This document shows positions 29,581 through 38,831 of a stretch of DNA of 64,000 bases, in pieces (position 1 is the stretch's first letter; every line of letters starts with the position of its first letter). Source of the DNA: an uncultured Gemmatimonadota bacterium (GTDB lineage Bacteria > Gemmatimonadota > Gemmatimonadetes > Palauibacterales > Palauibacteraceae). A model generated the notes under the pieces. It was not told where the DNA came from. It did no database searches and saw nothing but the letters and a program-made list of their open reading frames with translations. Position numbers and translations under genes: made by a program. The DNA lies in contig CAJWLK010000001.1 in assembly GCA_913043255.1 (NCBI GenBank), forward strand, positions 1 through 64,000. Reading direction: 5' to 3'.

Positions 29581-29817
29581 ATGAGCCTTAAGAAAGATGC
29601 GGTCGGACTCTGTTCTTCGTGCGATCACGCACGGCAAATCATTAACGATCGCAAAGCATCCTTCTGGCTCTGTCGCTTATCACGCAAGGACCCGAGATTC
29701 GCGCGGTACCCATCACTTCCCATGTGGAGGTGTTCGGGACACAGAGAGAGAATTGAGGATGATGAGTCTCGATCAGACCACAAACCCGATACGTTTTTGG
29801 GCGAATTAAAAAACTGA
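29581..29817 (+). CDS. Small conserved Cys protein, probable zinc binder
   Basis: 78 residues containing CSSCDHARQI (Cys 11, 14), then SFWLCRLS and SLPMWRCSGH, giving four Cys in a CxxC-C-C order, plus the phrase RKDPRFARYPSLP. I have an impression of similar short proteins in other environmental bacteria, but no name or function. It lies between uvrC and gltX with 20 bp to the GTG of gltX. The regular Cys spacing and neighbour orientation argue that it is real. Confidence 0.7.
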   Translation: MSLKKDAVGLCSSCDHARQIINDRKASFWLCRLSRKDPRFARYPSLPMWRCSGHRERIEDDESRSDHKPDTFLGELKN

Positions 29818-29837
29818 AGAGTTTCGAGCCATAGACC

Positions 29838-31316
29838 GTGACCACTACAATAAGAACTCGTTTCGCTCCAAGTCCCACGGGAGCTCTCCATCTTGGGAAT
29901 GCACGCACAGCGGCGCTCAATTGGCTCTATGCCCGCAAATATAAGGGCACCTTTGTGTTACGGCTCGAAGACACCGATATCGAGCGAAACCTACAAGGAG
30001 ATGGATCACGCCCCAGTGGCGAAGAATTAATTATTGAAGCACTGGATTGGTTAGGACTCCACCCCGACGAGGCGCCCTCCACTGGAGGCCCTTTCGGACC
30101 CTATCGACAATCGGAGCGGGCCAATCACTATGCGAATCAAGCTGAACAATTGTTGGCATCAGGGCATGCATTCCGGTGCTATTGCTCGCCGGAGGAACTA
30201 GATGCTCATCGTAAGGAGGCCATTGCCATTGGAGATCCTCCAGGCCGTGACACCAAGTGTCGTGACAGATCTCCGGAAGAGAAAACCCTTACCCAAGCCA
30301 AAGGGCAACCGGCCTCAATTCGACTCCGGGTGGAGTCGGGGCCAGTCTACTTTGAGGATCAACTAAAGGGGGGGCTTTCAATCGACGGCGATGATCTTGG
30401 CGACATGATTTTGGTCCGCAGTGATGGTCGGGCAACATACAATTTTGCTGCGACAGTCGATGACTATGAAATGAAAATCAGCCATGTTATTCGAGGGATA
30501 GGGCACCTCTCGAATACCCCAAAACAGATGCTGCTATATCGCGCCTTCGGGGTCCAACCACCGCAGTTCATCCACATCCCAACGGTAATGGCATCCGGTG
30601 GAGGGAAATTGTCAAAAAGGGCAGGGGCGACGAGTCTGCTCACGTATCGAGATCGCGGATACCATCCTGATGCAGTGCTCAATTATCTCTCCCTCTTGTC
30701 CTGGTCTTCTAAGAGTGGCGAAGAATTTTTTGAACGTGAGGCATTGATTGAAGAGGTTGACCTGGATCGGATTGGCGCCACCGACACAGAAATCGATGAA
30801 GACAAAATGGCTTGGCTGTCAGGGCAGCACGTACGAAGCGAGCCCGCAACAACACTCGTTGATCACTGGTCTGCGTTCCTGGACCATACAAACTTCAATA
30901 TGAACAGAGATGACTTAACCCGCTCGGCGGAAGTGTTTGCCCACCGTACCCGGTTATTTTCAGATGCACAAAGCGAGCTCGAAACCATCTTTGGTGAACC
31001 AACGCTCGAGTCAGAAGAAACTCAAGTTATCCTTGGCACACGGGAAGCGAAGATCGCCATCGATCAATTGCACACTACATGGCAAGAAGTCGACTGGCAG
31101 GCCAAGACCCTGGGGGCAACTGCTCGTGACGCTGCCGAAAATACTACGATGTCCAAGGGACAGTTCTTTTCAGCTATACGAATAGCTATGACCGGCGAGC
31201 GCAAAGGCCCAGAGCTTGGAGACATCGCCTACGCCCTGGGTAAGGAACGTACACTCTCACGGTTAAAACATGCCTTAGATAAAATTCACCATAACGATGG
31301 AAGGGAGATCATATGA
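29838..31316 (+). CDS. gltX: Glutamyl-tRNA synthetase
   Basis: Class I synthetase that charges tRNA-Glu. The 492-residue protein starts at GTG and reads RTRFAPSPTGALHLGNARTA, with the HIGH-type signature as HLGN. The KMSKS-type loop is KLSKRAGATSL near residue 258. A helical anticodon-binding domain follows. DTDIERN and the family phrase YHPDAVLNYLSLLSWS are present. The stop overlaps thrC (ATGA). Specificity for Glu against Glu/Gln cannot be told from the sequence. Confidence 0.95.
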   Translation: MTTTIRTRFAPSPTGALHLGNARTAALNWLYARKYKGTFVLRLEDTDIERNLQGDGSRPSGEELIIEALDWLGLHPDEAPSTGGPFGPYRQSERANHYANQAEQLLASGHAFRCYCSPEELDAHRKEAIAIGDPPGRDTKCRDRSPEEKTLTQAKGQPASIRLRVESGPVYFEDQLKGGLSIDGDDLGDMILVRSDGRATYNFAATVDDYEMKISHVIRGIGHLSNTPKQMLLYRAFGVQPPQFIHIPTVMASGGGKLSKRAGATSLLTYRDRGYHPDAVLNYLSLLSWSSKSGEEFFEREALIEEVDLDRIGATDTEIDEDKMAWLSGQHVRSEPATTLVDHWSAFLDHTNFNMNRDDLTRSAEVFAHRTRLFSDAQSELETIFGEPTLESEETQVILGTREAKIAIDQLHTTWQEVDWQAKTLGATARDAAENTTMSKGQFFSAIRIAMTGERKGPELGDIAYALGKERTLSRLKHALDKIHHNDGREII

Positions 31317-32446
31317 GTTGGCACCTTGAGTGTGGTGCTTGTGGAAAAAAAGCAGTCAAACCCTTGGCAACTGTGTGCCCAGACTGCGAAAAACCGCTTC
31401 TGGCGCGTTACAACCTAAAGGAACTCAATCTCGAACACCTCCAAGAGACGTGGGCTAAGCGTCCTCCGGGAATGTGGCGCTACCGCGAGCTTATGCCACT
31501 TGAGAACGATGAAGCTCCCGTCACCCTCGGCGAGGGGGGAACCCCACTCCTCGAAGTTGACCTGGAAGGAGACTTATCCAACCTCCGAATCATGGTCAAA
31601 GATGAAGGACAAAACCCTACGGGGAGTTTCAAGGACCGGGGATTATGTGCTGCGGTGACCCGGGCTGTCCGAGACGGAGCCCTCGACTTTGTAGTTCCCA
31701 CAGCCGGAAACGCAGGAGCCTCTCTAGCCGCATATGCAGCGAGGGCCGGTGTCTCTGCCCAGCTGTTCATGCCGACGGATACACCAGAAGGTGTTGCTCG
31801 CCGTTGTCAGCACTATGGTGCCACCATTGATCGTGTGGACGGTCTGATAGATGAGTGTGGTCGACTCTCTGCCGAATACTCGGCAACCACCGGAGCCTTT
31901 AACGTTTCCACCCTAAAAGAACCGTACCGAATAGAGGGAAAAAAAACGATGATGCTCGAAATCATCGAGGCACTCAAATGGCGTGCACCGGATGCAATTG
32001 TGTATCCAACAGGAGGAGGAACCGGGCTCATAGGTAGCGCGAAAACTTTGGAAGAACTCAGTACGCTTGGGCTACGAGGGATGAACACACGCCTATACGC
32101 CGTGCAGGGAAATGGCTGCGCCCCAATCGTTCGAGCATTTGCTTCAGGCACCGAACATGCGGAGAAGTGGACCGATGCTGAAACGGAGGCATTTGGACTT
32201 CGGGTCCCGGGTGCGCTAGGGGACTTCCTCATGTTACGAGCTCTTCGAGAGTCCGGAGGTGGGGCAATTTCCGTAACTGACGAAGAAATGAAAGCAGGGG
32301 CTAGGACGCTTGGCGAGGTTGGAGTAGGAGCCTCTATTGAGGGAGGCGCTACCCTAGCAGGAGCCTTGGAGTTACGTCGACGAGGTGAGCTGAGCGAGGG
32401 AGAGACTGTAATTCTCTTCAATACTGCGCACTTACTCACATATTAA
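31313..32446 (+). CDS. thrC: Threonine synthase
   Basis: PLP enzyme making threonine from O-phosphohomoserine. The 377-residue protein carries an N-terminal zinc-ribbon (Cys 7, 10, 22, 25) found in one threonine synthase subfamily. The PLP-binding Lys107 is in NPTGSFKDRG, the substrate loop is TAGNAGASLAAYAARAG, and the Gly-rich phosphate cup is PTGGGTGLIG. ATGA overlap with gltX. A 150-bp gap follows. Confidence 0.94.
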   Translation: MSWHLECGACGKKAVKPLATVCPDCEKPLLARYNLKELNLEHLQETWAKRPPGMWRYRELMPLENDEAPVTLGEGGTPLLEVDLEGDLSNLRIMVKDEGQNPTGSFKDRGLCAAVTRAVRDGALDFVVPTAGNAGASLAAYAARAGVSAQLFMPTDTPEGVARRCQHYGATIDRVDGLIDECGRLSAEYSATTGAFNVSTLKEPYRIEGKKTMMLEIIEALKWRAPDAIVYPTGGGTGLIGSAKTLEELSTLGLRGMNTRLYAVQGNGCAPIVRAFASGTEHAEKWTDAETEAFGLRVPGALGDFLMLRALRESGGGAISVTDEEMKAGARTLGEVGVGASIEGGATLAGALELRRRGELSEGETVILFNTAHLLTY

Positions 32447-32499
32447 AAATAAGTGGACCAAATCACACTCGAGAGGGGTAACGCGACCTAAGCAGCACT

Positions 32500-32526
32500 T
32501 TACGTTCTTGAGGCGTTTGAACGTAA
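32500..32526. repeat. 8-bp inverted repeat before the secreted TPR gene
   Basis: TTACGTTC at 32500-32507 and GAACGTAA at 32519-32526 form a perfect inverted repeat with an 11-base spacer. It lies in the 150-bp gap between thrC and the TPR gene. It could be an operator for a dimeric regulator or a weak hairpin; nothing else fixes its role. Confidence 0.4.
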
Positions 32527-32596
32527 TTCGTGCACTTCGCCTTCTGTCAAGCTAGTTTACCCCAGTTCAAGAACCATTGAAAACGAGGGATACAGG

Positions 32597-33958
32597 ATGG
32601 ACACCAGAGTTCGTACAACGCTTAAATCCGTGATACTCCTATCGGCCGTGGGGCTCGCTTTCCCCGCTCAGCTCATCTCTCAAGATGAATGTGAGTTCGA
32701 AGGCACCGCAGGAGCGGGCACCGCCCAAGAAGCATTCGCGAGAATCACGGCAGAATCTACTGAAGATGAAGTTATCGCAGCCAATCAAGAGGCATTAGAC
32801 GCGCTCTCGCGTGAACTTGACGACGACAATGCGATCGTACTCCTCTTCGCCGCACAGGCTTCAATTAGTCTCGGCCAATTCGATCAGGCTAATGAACATT
32901 TAACACGATATGAAGAAGTCGCGGACCCAGAATGCCTCCAGCATGGAAACACCCAAAGATTTAACGCGTGGGTTCAGCTTTATAACTCAGCAGTCTCAGC
33001 ATACAGCGCCGGAGAAAACGAAGAAGCTCTCAATGCATTCCTTTTGGCCAACGAATTTGGGGCCAAGTCAGGAATGGCTGCGGCTCTGGGTTCTTTCACC
33101 AATGCCGCATTGTTGCAGAGACAGATGGGGGACGATGCAGGGGCTATGGAAACCTACCAGGCTGCACTAGCTGCTGACATCCCCGATGCAGAACCCGATC
33201 AGATACGAAGCGTTATCACTGGGTACGGGGAGCTACTTACGGCAGAGGGGCGAACCGAGGAAGCTGCAGAAATTTATGAAGATTATATGGCGCGCCACCC
33301 CGAAGACGTTGGAATCCGGATTGGATACGCCGCGCTCTTGGTCGAACAGGGGGCAGAAGAAGAAGCACAAAACATCTATGACACACTGATTGAACGTGAT
33401 GATCTATCGTACGAACAATGGCTCCAGGCTGCCGTCGGGCTCTTTAACTCTGGCAATTACGACACTTCACTAGCCGCCTTTGGTAAGGCTAGAGGACTGA
33501 ACCCATTCAACAAAGAAGGCATGGAAGGTTTTGCAAACGCATCCATATTGTCAGGAAAGCCTGGCCCCGTAATTGCCCTCGCTGACACGCTAGTTAAATG
33601 GTATCCATACGACACTAACAGTTATCAGATTTACACAAACTCACTTTCCCGTGCCAACATGGAAGACCGTGCCATAGAGGTTGCGCAAACCGCTCAGACA
33701 AATGAACTGGTGTTTCACTCCAGTCAGATGGCCGTACTTGGCGGTGGCGTCTATATCGTCGGAGGCAGTCTCGAATCCCGAGGCGCCACGGGTACGCTGA
33801 CCATACCATTTGAGTTCCTAGACATCGACGGAGGGATTGTTCAAACTGAGACACTCTCCATTGAGGCACCCCCAACCGGACAGCCTCAAGCATTTCGTTT
33901 AGAAATTCAGGCTGAGGTTCCAATCGCAGGATTTCGTTACAAAAAGAGCGGAACTTGA
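32597..33958 (+). CDS. Secreted TPR-repeat protein, unknown function
   Basis: 453 residues. An N-terminal signal peptide (about 1-29, hydrophobic VILLSAVGLAFPAQLIS) precedes an acidic mature protein. Several TPR-like helix pairs are visible (for example GQFDQANEHLTRYEEV, GRTEEAAEIYEDYMARHPED, GNYDTSLAAFGKARGLNP). A C-terminal beta-rich segment (about 370-453) has hydrophobic strands and ends FRYKKSGT. It is probably periplasmic or outer-membrane associated as a scaffold. It stands alone between a possible regulatory repeat and a strong hairpin, so it may be a single-gene transcript. Confidence 0.85.
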   Translation: MDTRVRTTLKSVILLSAVGLAFPAQLISQDECEFEGTAGAGTAQEAFARITAESTEDEVIAANQEALDALSRELDDDNAIVLLFAAQASISLGQFDQANEHLTRYEEVADPECLQHGNTQRFNAWVQLYNSAVSAYSAGENEEALNAFLLANEFGAKSGMAAALGSFTNAALLQRQMGDDAGAMETYQAALAADIPDAEPDQIRSVITGYGELLTAEGRTEEAAEIYEDYMARHPEDVGIRIGYAALLVEQGAEEEAQNIYDTLIERDDLSYEQWLQAAVGLFNSGNYDTSLAAFGKARGLNPFNKEGMEGFANASILSGKPGPVIALADTLVKWYPYDTNSYQIYTNSLSRANMEDRAIEVAQTAQTNELVFHSSQMAVLGGGVYIVGGSLESRGATGTLTIPFEFLDIDGGIVQTETLSIEAPPTGQPQAFRLEIQAEVPIAGFRYKKSGT

Positions 33959-33977
33959 CCGGCTGAACTAAATCAGC

Positions 33978-34009
33978 CCCCTTCCCCCTAATGTAAAACG
34001 GGGAAGGGG
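33978..34009 (+). terminator. GC-rich 10-bp hairpin after the TPR gene
   Basis: CCCCTTCCCC at 33978-33987 pairs perfectly with GGGGAAGGGG at 34000-34009 around a 12-base loop. It begins 20 bases after the TPR stop codon. The downstream sequence (AGCGTTGACC) lacks a T-run, so termination may be weak or factor-assisted, but position and stability fit a terminator. Confidence 0.65.
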
Positions 34010-34101
34010 AGCGTTGACCCGAAAAGTCTTCTCCCTACGCCGGTTGGCACAGCAACCCGACTCCTCAGACGCAGGCCAGACGACCAGAACTAGAGTTTAC
34101 C

Positions 34102-35379
34102 ATGATCCGAATCGCCAGCATCGAGCCCGAATCAATTGCTGACGAACTCAATTTGCCCGTCGGTCTCACTGTACTCGAAATTAATGGGAACCCCATTCAA
34201 GACGCCCTTGATCTGATCTTCTATCAAGCGGAAGAGCGGGTCCTGGTGACCGCAGAAAAATTGAATGGCGAACCACTAATCCTCGAGATCGAAAAGTCTC
34301 CAGATGAAACACTCGGCATCATTCCCGAACCAGACAAAATTCGACGATGCACAAATGCATGTTCATTCTGTTTCGTTAAAGGAAACCCCAAAGCTGACAA
34401 GTTACGTGACGGGCTCTACATCAAAGACGACGACTATCGTCTTTCCTTCCTCCACGGACACTACATCACTCTGACAAACCTTCGGCCCAATGATTGGGAG
34501 CGAATTTTCAAACAACGCCTTTCACCCCTCTACGTAAGTGTCCACGCAACCCAACCCGATGTGCGATTAGCCATGCTAAAGAACCCGCGATCAGCTTTGA
34601 TCAACGAAGATCTTGATCGGCTCGGAGAAGAAGGCATTGTCGTTCATGCTCAGGTAGTCCTCTGCCCGGAGATAAACGACGGAGCCACCCTACTAGAGAC
34701 AATGGAAAATCTTTACTCGCGGGGCAAAAGCATTCAGACACTCTCGATCGTACCTGTCGGACTAACCGCATACAATCACGATCGAGGAGGCCGAAATCTC
34801 ACACGAGACGAATGTCTTCTAGCCTTGGATTCGATCGAGTTGATTCGAGAGAAGGCTATCGTTGAACGTGAGGTCGGGTGGTGTTATGCCGCAGATGAGC
34901 TCTTCCTCCAAGCGGGACAAGAGCCACCGGGACCCGACTACTTTGACGATGAAGATCTCGAAGCAAATGGCGTTGGTGCTATTTCTTGGATTTCAGAACG
35001 AGTCCGAAATGGGCTTCATGCCCTGCCTCCTCGACCAGGCGAAAAGATCGTGGTTCTGACAGGCAGGTCGATGGAAAAAACACTAATGCAACTCACTGCG
35101 GAGATCGAAGTCGCTACAGGAGCCACGTTTCAAACTGTTTCACTAGAAAATTCTCTCTACGGACCAAGTGTTACCACGGCGGGTCTTTTATCAGGAGCAG
35201 ACCATGCTGACGGCCTGGAGCGAACGGCCCCTTTCGACCTAGCCTTATTCAGCGCGTTAGCTCTAAATGAACGTGAGATGTTCCTTGATGATCTCAGCCT
35301 CACTGAACTCCGGTCGCAATTTCCAGATTGTCGAATCGAGCCTTCACACGATTTGATTGACACACTAACCAACACATGA
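34102..35379 (+). CDS. DUF512 protein, PDZ-like plus radical-SAM-like
   Basis: 425 residues. An N-terminal PDZ-like segment (SIADELNLPVGLTVLEINGNPI) is followed by a Cys motif CTNACSFC (Cys 83, 87, 90) in the CxxxCxxC spacing of radical SAM enzymes. Then come the family phrases DDDYRLSFLHGHYITLTNL and YVSVHATQPDVRLAML, and a C-terminal DUF512 domain. The function is unsettled. It is next to der, a ribosome-assembly GTPase, as in many other bacteria, so a link to ribosome or RNA metabolism is plausible. Confidence 0.88.
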   Translation: MIRIASIEPESIADELNLPVGLTVLEINGNPIQDALDLIFYQAEERVLVTAEKLNGEPLILEIEKSPDETLGIIPEPDKIRRCTNACSFCFVKGNPKADKLRDGLYIKDDDYRLSFLHGHYITLTNLRPNDWERIFKQRLSPLYVSVHATQPDVRLAMLKNPRSALINEDLDRLGEEGIVVHAQVVLCPEINDGATLLETMENLYSRGKSIQTLSIVPVGLTAYNHDRGGRNLTRDECLLALDSIELIREKAIVEREVGWCYAADELFLQAGQEPPGPDYFDDEDLEANGVGAISWISERVRNGLHALPPRPGEKIVVLTGRSMEKTLMQLTAEIEVATGATFQTVSLENSLYGPSVTTAGLLSGADHADGLERTAPFDLALFSALALNEREMFLDDLSLTELRSQFPDCRIEPSHDLIDTLTNT

Positions 35380-35425
35380 TTTTCCTCACACACAAAGAAC
35401 GCCTCTCTCGCTATGCGAGGCTGTT

Positions 35426-36751
35426 ATGAGCCTACCCACAGTCACAGTCGTCGGGCGCCCAAATGTCGGAAAGTCAACACTCTTCAATCGTATTCTTGGA
35501 CGCCGATTGGCTATCGTGGCAGAAAGATCAGGAGTCACACGCGATCGGCAGTTAGCCCAAGCTGAGTGGGCGGGCAGAAAGTTTTTACTTGTAGACACTG
35601 GGGGGGTAACCGACCAACCAGATGAACCTATCGACCACGAAGTACAACGTCAGGTGAAAATGGCTATAAGTCATTCTAATCTCGTCCTCTTCGTAGTCGA
35701 CGGTCAGACCGGGATACATGCCAGCGACGAATTTGTCGCCGAACTCCTTCGTCGGTCGGGGATTCCAACCATATTAGCTGTAAACAAACTTGATGAACTC
35801 GGCGAAGCCATCGAGCACCTTGAATTTTACGGGCTGGGTCTTGGTGATCCCATACCTGTCGCAGCCCTGAGTGGGAAAGGATCAGGAGATCTTCTCGATC
35901 GAGTAGTCGAGAACCTGCCGAAAGAACGTACCAACGAAAACGAAGAAGTTGATATTAGTATAGCCGTTATCGGGCGACCAAACGTGGGCAAATCCAGCTT
36001 CGTTAACCAGTTAGTAGGCCCCAACCGGGTCATCGTCCATGAAGAGGCTGGAACAACACGGGATGCGATTGATACTCTCATGGAGCTTGGTGGACACCAG
36101 GTTCGCCTGATCGACACGGCCGGATTACGTCGACAAGCCAAAGTGGAAGACGACGTTGAGTTTTATGGAAGAGTTCGCGCGGCTTCAGCCATTGAACGTG
36201 CAGACGTATGCCTACTACTAGTCGACACAAAAGATGGGGCGGCCAATCAAGATTTTCGAATCGGCTATGAAGCATGGAAGCGCGGAAAAGGTTTAGTGTT
36301 TGTAGCAAACAAATGGGATTTGATCGAAGACCGTGGGCCTGCAGTTCTCGCCGAGTTTGAACGTGATCTTCGCCAGAGAGCCCATTATCTCCGATGGGTA
36401 CCTATCGTTACCACTTCAGCCAAGAGCGGCCAACGTGTAAAAAAAGCAGTAGAAACTGCCCTCCATGTAAATCAGGAACGGGCAAAGAGAATCTCTACAT
36501 CAGAGGTCAACAAGGTCCTCCAAGCTTTAGTCCGACGGACCCAACCTCCCCAAGGTGCACGAGGCGATGTCCGACTCCCCTACGGAAGCCAGGTGGCGTC
36601 AAGCCCACCATTGTTTGTACTCTGGTCAAACCGTCCTCAGGATTTGAAGGAGCACTATGTGCGGTATCTAAAAGCCGGGTTTCGCGAAGCTTGGTGCTTT
36701 GAAGGATCCCCAGTCCACATCAAACTCAAGAAAAAATCGGGCCTCACGTGA
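35426..36751 (+). CDS. der: Ribosome biogenesis GTPase Der (EngA)
   Basis: Der helps assemble the 50S subunit. The 441-residue protein has two tandem GTPase domains: GRPNVGKSTLF (about 11) with DTGG and NKLD, then GRPNVGKSSFV (about 183) with DTAGLRR and NKWD. A C-terminal KH-like domain ends in KLKKKSGLT. ATG start behind a 46-bp gap from the DUF512 gene. The stop overlaps the GTG of plsY-gpsA. Confidence 0.96.
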   Translation: MSLPTVTVVGRPNVGKSTLFNRILGRRLAIVAERSGVTRDRQLAQAEWAGRKFLLVDTGGVTDQPDEPIDHEVQRQVKMAISHSNLVLFVVDGQTGIHASDEFVAELLRRSGIPTILAVNKLDELGEAIEHLEFYGLGLGDPIPVAALSGKGSGDLLDRVVENLPKERTNENEEVDISIAVIGRPNVGKSSFVNQLVGPNRVIVHEEAGTTRDAIDTLMELGGHQVRLIDTAGLRRQAKVEDDVEFYGRVRAASAIERADVCLLLVDTKDGAANQDFRIGYEAWKRGKGLVFVANKWDLIEDRGPAVLAEFERDLRQRAHYLRWVPIVTTSAKSGQRVKKAVETALHVNQERAKRISTSEVNKVLQALVRRTQPPQGARGDVRLPYGSQVASSPPLFVLWSNRPQDLKEHYVRYLKAGFREAWCFEGSPVHIKLKKKSGLT

Positions 36752-38406
36752 CGATCATATTATTTCTTGTCGGCGCCTACTTAATCGGAGCTATTCCGAC
36801 GGGTTACTTGATCGGACGGTGGTACAAGCTAGACCTCAGGGAAGAAGGTAGCGGGAACCTAGGAAGCACAAACGTATATCGCGTAGTAGGATTCATCCCT
36901 TCGGTAGTAGTCCTGTTCGTAGATTTACTTAAAGGATTCCTTCCGATCTGGTTTTTCCCCCTGTGGGACAGTCATACGGGGCCTTGGGCACTCGCCTACG
37001 GGTTAGCCGCAATACTCGGCCATGTTTGGCCCGTATACACACGTTTTCGAGGAGGAAGGGGAGTTGCAACCGCCGCCGGCACTTTGATTGCATTAGCACC
37101 GGGAGCCGTCGCGATCGCCTTCTTTCTCTGGCTCGGGACCGTCCTGCTAACCCGTACGGCATCGTTAGGGTCACTCCTCGCGGCTACTACCATGCCCATT
37201 ATTGTAAACTCTACTAAGGAGACTCTTGGAAACCCTCAGTCAGTCGTCATATATGCCCTATTAATCGCAGCATTAGTCTGGTGGACACACCGAGCAAATA
37301 TTGGACGCTTACTCCGACGTGAAGAAATCAAAATTCATTGGAACCGGAAATTTTCTCCCCGCACCAATTCACCTGATAACGGAGACAAAAAAAGAATGAC
37401 GGTGAAGTCGGTCGCAGTTCTGGGGGCAGGGAGTTGGGGTAGTGCACTAGCTCACGTCCTAGCGGAGAATGGTCACGATGTGCGTTTGTGGACTCGGAAT
37501 GAAGCACTCGTACAGGAGATCCATGCCAAGAACTCCAATGAGCGGTACCTGCCGGGGGCCTACCTTAACAAAAATATCCGCCCCAGTACTGACATGGTAG
37601 ACACGATCACCGGAACGCAGTTTGTTGTGTCGGCATGTCCTTCACATGCTGTCCGGGAAGTACTTGGCGCGGCACGGCCACACCTTGATGAACAAACACT
37701 AATCTCGACTTCCAAGGGGATTGAAATCACTTCAGACCTCCGGATGTCAGAAGTGATCGCGGAAGTTCTCGGCACTCTGAACGGCATTCAAACCGTCGCG
37801 CTTTCAGGGCCCAGTTTCGCCGAAGAACTCGTACAAGGTTTGCCGACTGCTGTAGTTGCGGCCAGCCTAGATGAAGACTCAGCAGTATTAGTGCAAGAAC
37901 TTTTTCAAAATGGCTATCTTCGAGTTTACACACAGCCCGACATTTCAGGAGTCGAATTTGGAGGCGCATTGAAGAATGTGATCGCCCTCGCTGCTGGTGT
38001 TTCAGATGGCATCCTTCTCGGGAACAATGCGCGCGCTGCGATCATTACTCGTGGCCTGGCAGAAATCGTTCGGTTGGCCAGTCGCCTGGGCGCCAAAGAA
38101 TCGACACTGGCTGGACTCGCTGGCCTCGGCGACCTTGTGCTTACATGCACAAGCGATATGAGCCGCAATCGAACTGTTGGAATCGCAATCGGTTCGGGAC
38201 GCGATCCCGATGAAATTGTAAATAACATGGATCAAGTTGTCGAAGGGGTCCGGACTGCTCGTGCAGCCCATGAACTCGGGCGTAAACTAGATGTGGAGTT
38301 GCCTATCACCCAGGGGATATATTCAATCCTCTATGAAAGTGTCGCACCAAGTGAAGCACTTGCACGTTTAATGGCCCGAGAACCCAAGCCGGAGCGCTGG
38401 GGATAA
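36748..38406 (+). CDS. Fusion: PlsY glycerol-3-phosphate acyltransferase + GpsA dehydrogenase
   Basis: 552 residues in one uninterrupted frame. Residues about 1-195 are PlsY, a multi-helix enzyme using acyl-phosphate: GAIPTGYLIGRW, GSGNLGSTNVYRVVG, GHVWPVYTRFRGGRGVATA. Residues 217-552 are NAD(P)-dependent glycerol-3-phosphate dehydrogenase GpsA: VLGAGSWGSALAHVLAENGH, STSKGIE, LSGPSFAEEL, GALKNVIALAAGVSDG. GpsA makes the glycerol-3-phosphate that PlsY acylates. An ATG at 37396, with GGAG eleven bases upstream, could give separate GpsA as well. GTG start by GTGA overlap with der. Confidence 0.93.
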   Translation: MTIILFLVGAYLIGAIPTGYLIGRWYKLDLREEGSGNLGSTNVYRVVGFIPSVVVLFVDLLKGFLPIWFFPLWDSHTGPWALAYGLAAILGHVWPVYTRFRGGRGVATAAGTLIALAPGAVAIAFFLWLGTVLLTRTASLGSLLAATTMPIIVNSTKETLGNPQSVVIYALLIAALVWWTHRANIGRLLRREEIKIHWNRKFSPRTNSPDNGDKKRMTVKSVAVLGAGSWGSALAHVLAENGHDVRLWTRNEALVQEIHAKNSNERYLPGAYLNKNIRPSTDMVDTITGTQFVVSACPSHAVREVLGAARPHLDEQTLISTSKGIEITSDLRMSEVIAEVLGTLNGIQTVALSGPSFAEELVQGLPTAVVAASLDEDSAVLVQELFQNGYLRVYTQPDISGVEFGGALKNVIALAAGVSDGILLGNNARAAIITRGLAEIVRLASRLGAKESTLAGLAGLGDLVLTCTSDMSRNRTVGIAIGSGRDPDEIVNNMDQVVEGVRTARAAHELGRKLDVELPITQGIYSILYESVAPSEALARLMAREPKPERWG

Positions 38407-38468
38407 CGAGCTATCGGATGCGTACGGAGTGCGGGACGTGTGACTAATACCTAGAGAGGTGTAAAATC

Positions 38469-38831
38469 GTGCCCGAACGGATCGCGGAAAAAGAGTACTA
38501 CTCTATTGGCGAAGTTTGCGAGATCGCAGATCTGAAACCCCATGTACTTCGCTACTGGGAAAGCCAATTTTCGTCACTTCGGCCTACAAAGAACCGGGCA
38601 GGGAATCGGGTCTACCGCCGCAAAGAGATCAAGCTAATTCAACTTCTACGACAACTACTTTATACAGAACGATACACAATTGAGGGTGCAAAAAAGAAAC
38701 TGAGCGAACTACGGAAAGGTGGTGAGCTCAAGGAGGCTTCACGTGTCGCTTGGGATCATGAGACAATTCGTGACCTGCGACGAGAAGCGGATGGCCTCGT
38801 TGCTCTCCTCACCAATGCTGAGGACGATTGA
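38469..38831 (+). CDS. MerR-family transcriptional regulator
   Basis: 120 residues with an N-terminal MerR winged helix (YYSIGEVCEIADLKPHVLRYWE) and wing/helix segment (NRVYRRKEIKLIQLLRQLLY), then a short coiled tail. No effector-binding domain or Cys metal site is visible, so it belongs to the short MerR class often found in housekeeping operons. GTG start with AGAGAGG upstream. The stop overlaps surE (TTGA). Its targets are unknown. Confidence 0.9.
   Translation: MPERIAEKEYYSIGEVCEIADLKPHVLRYWESQFSSLRPTKNRAGNRVYRRKEIKLIQLLRQLLYTERYTIEGAKKKLSELRKGGELKEASRVAWDHETIRDLRREADGLVALLTNAEDD

Noticed and set aside
31813-32439. 208-residue minus-strand ORF inside thrC
   Set aside because: Antisense shadow of a complete threonine synthase; Ser/Pro/Arg-rich with no motif.
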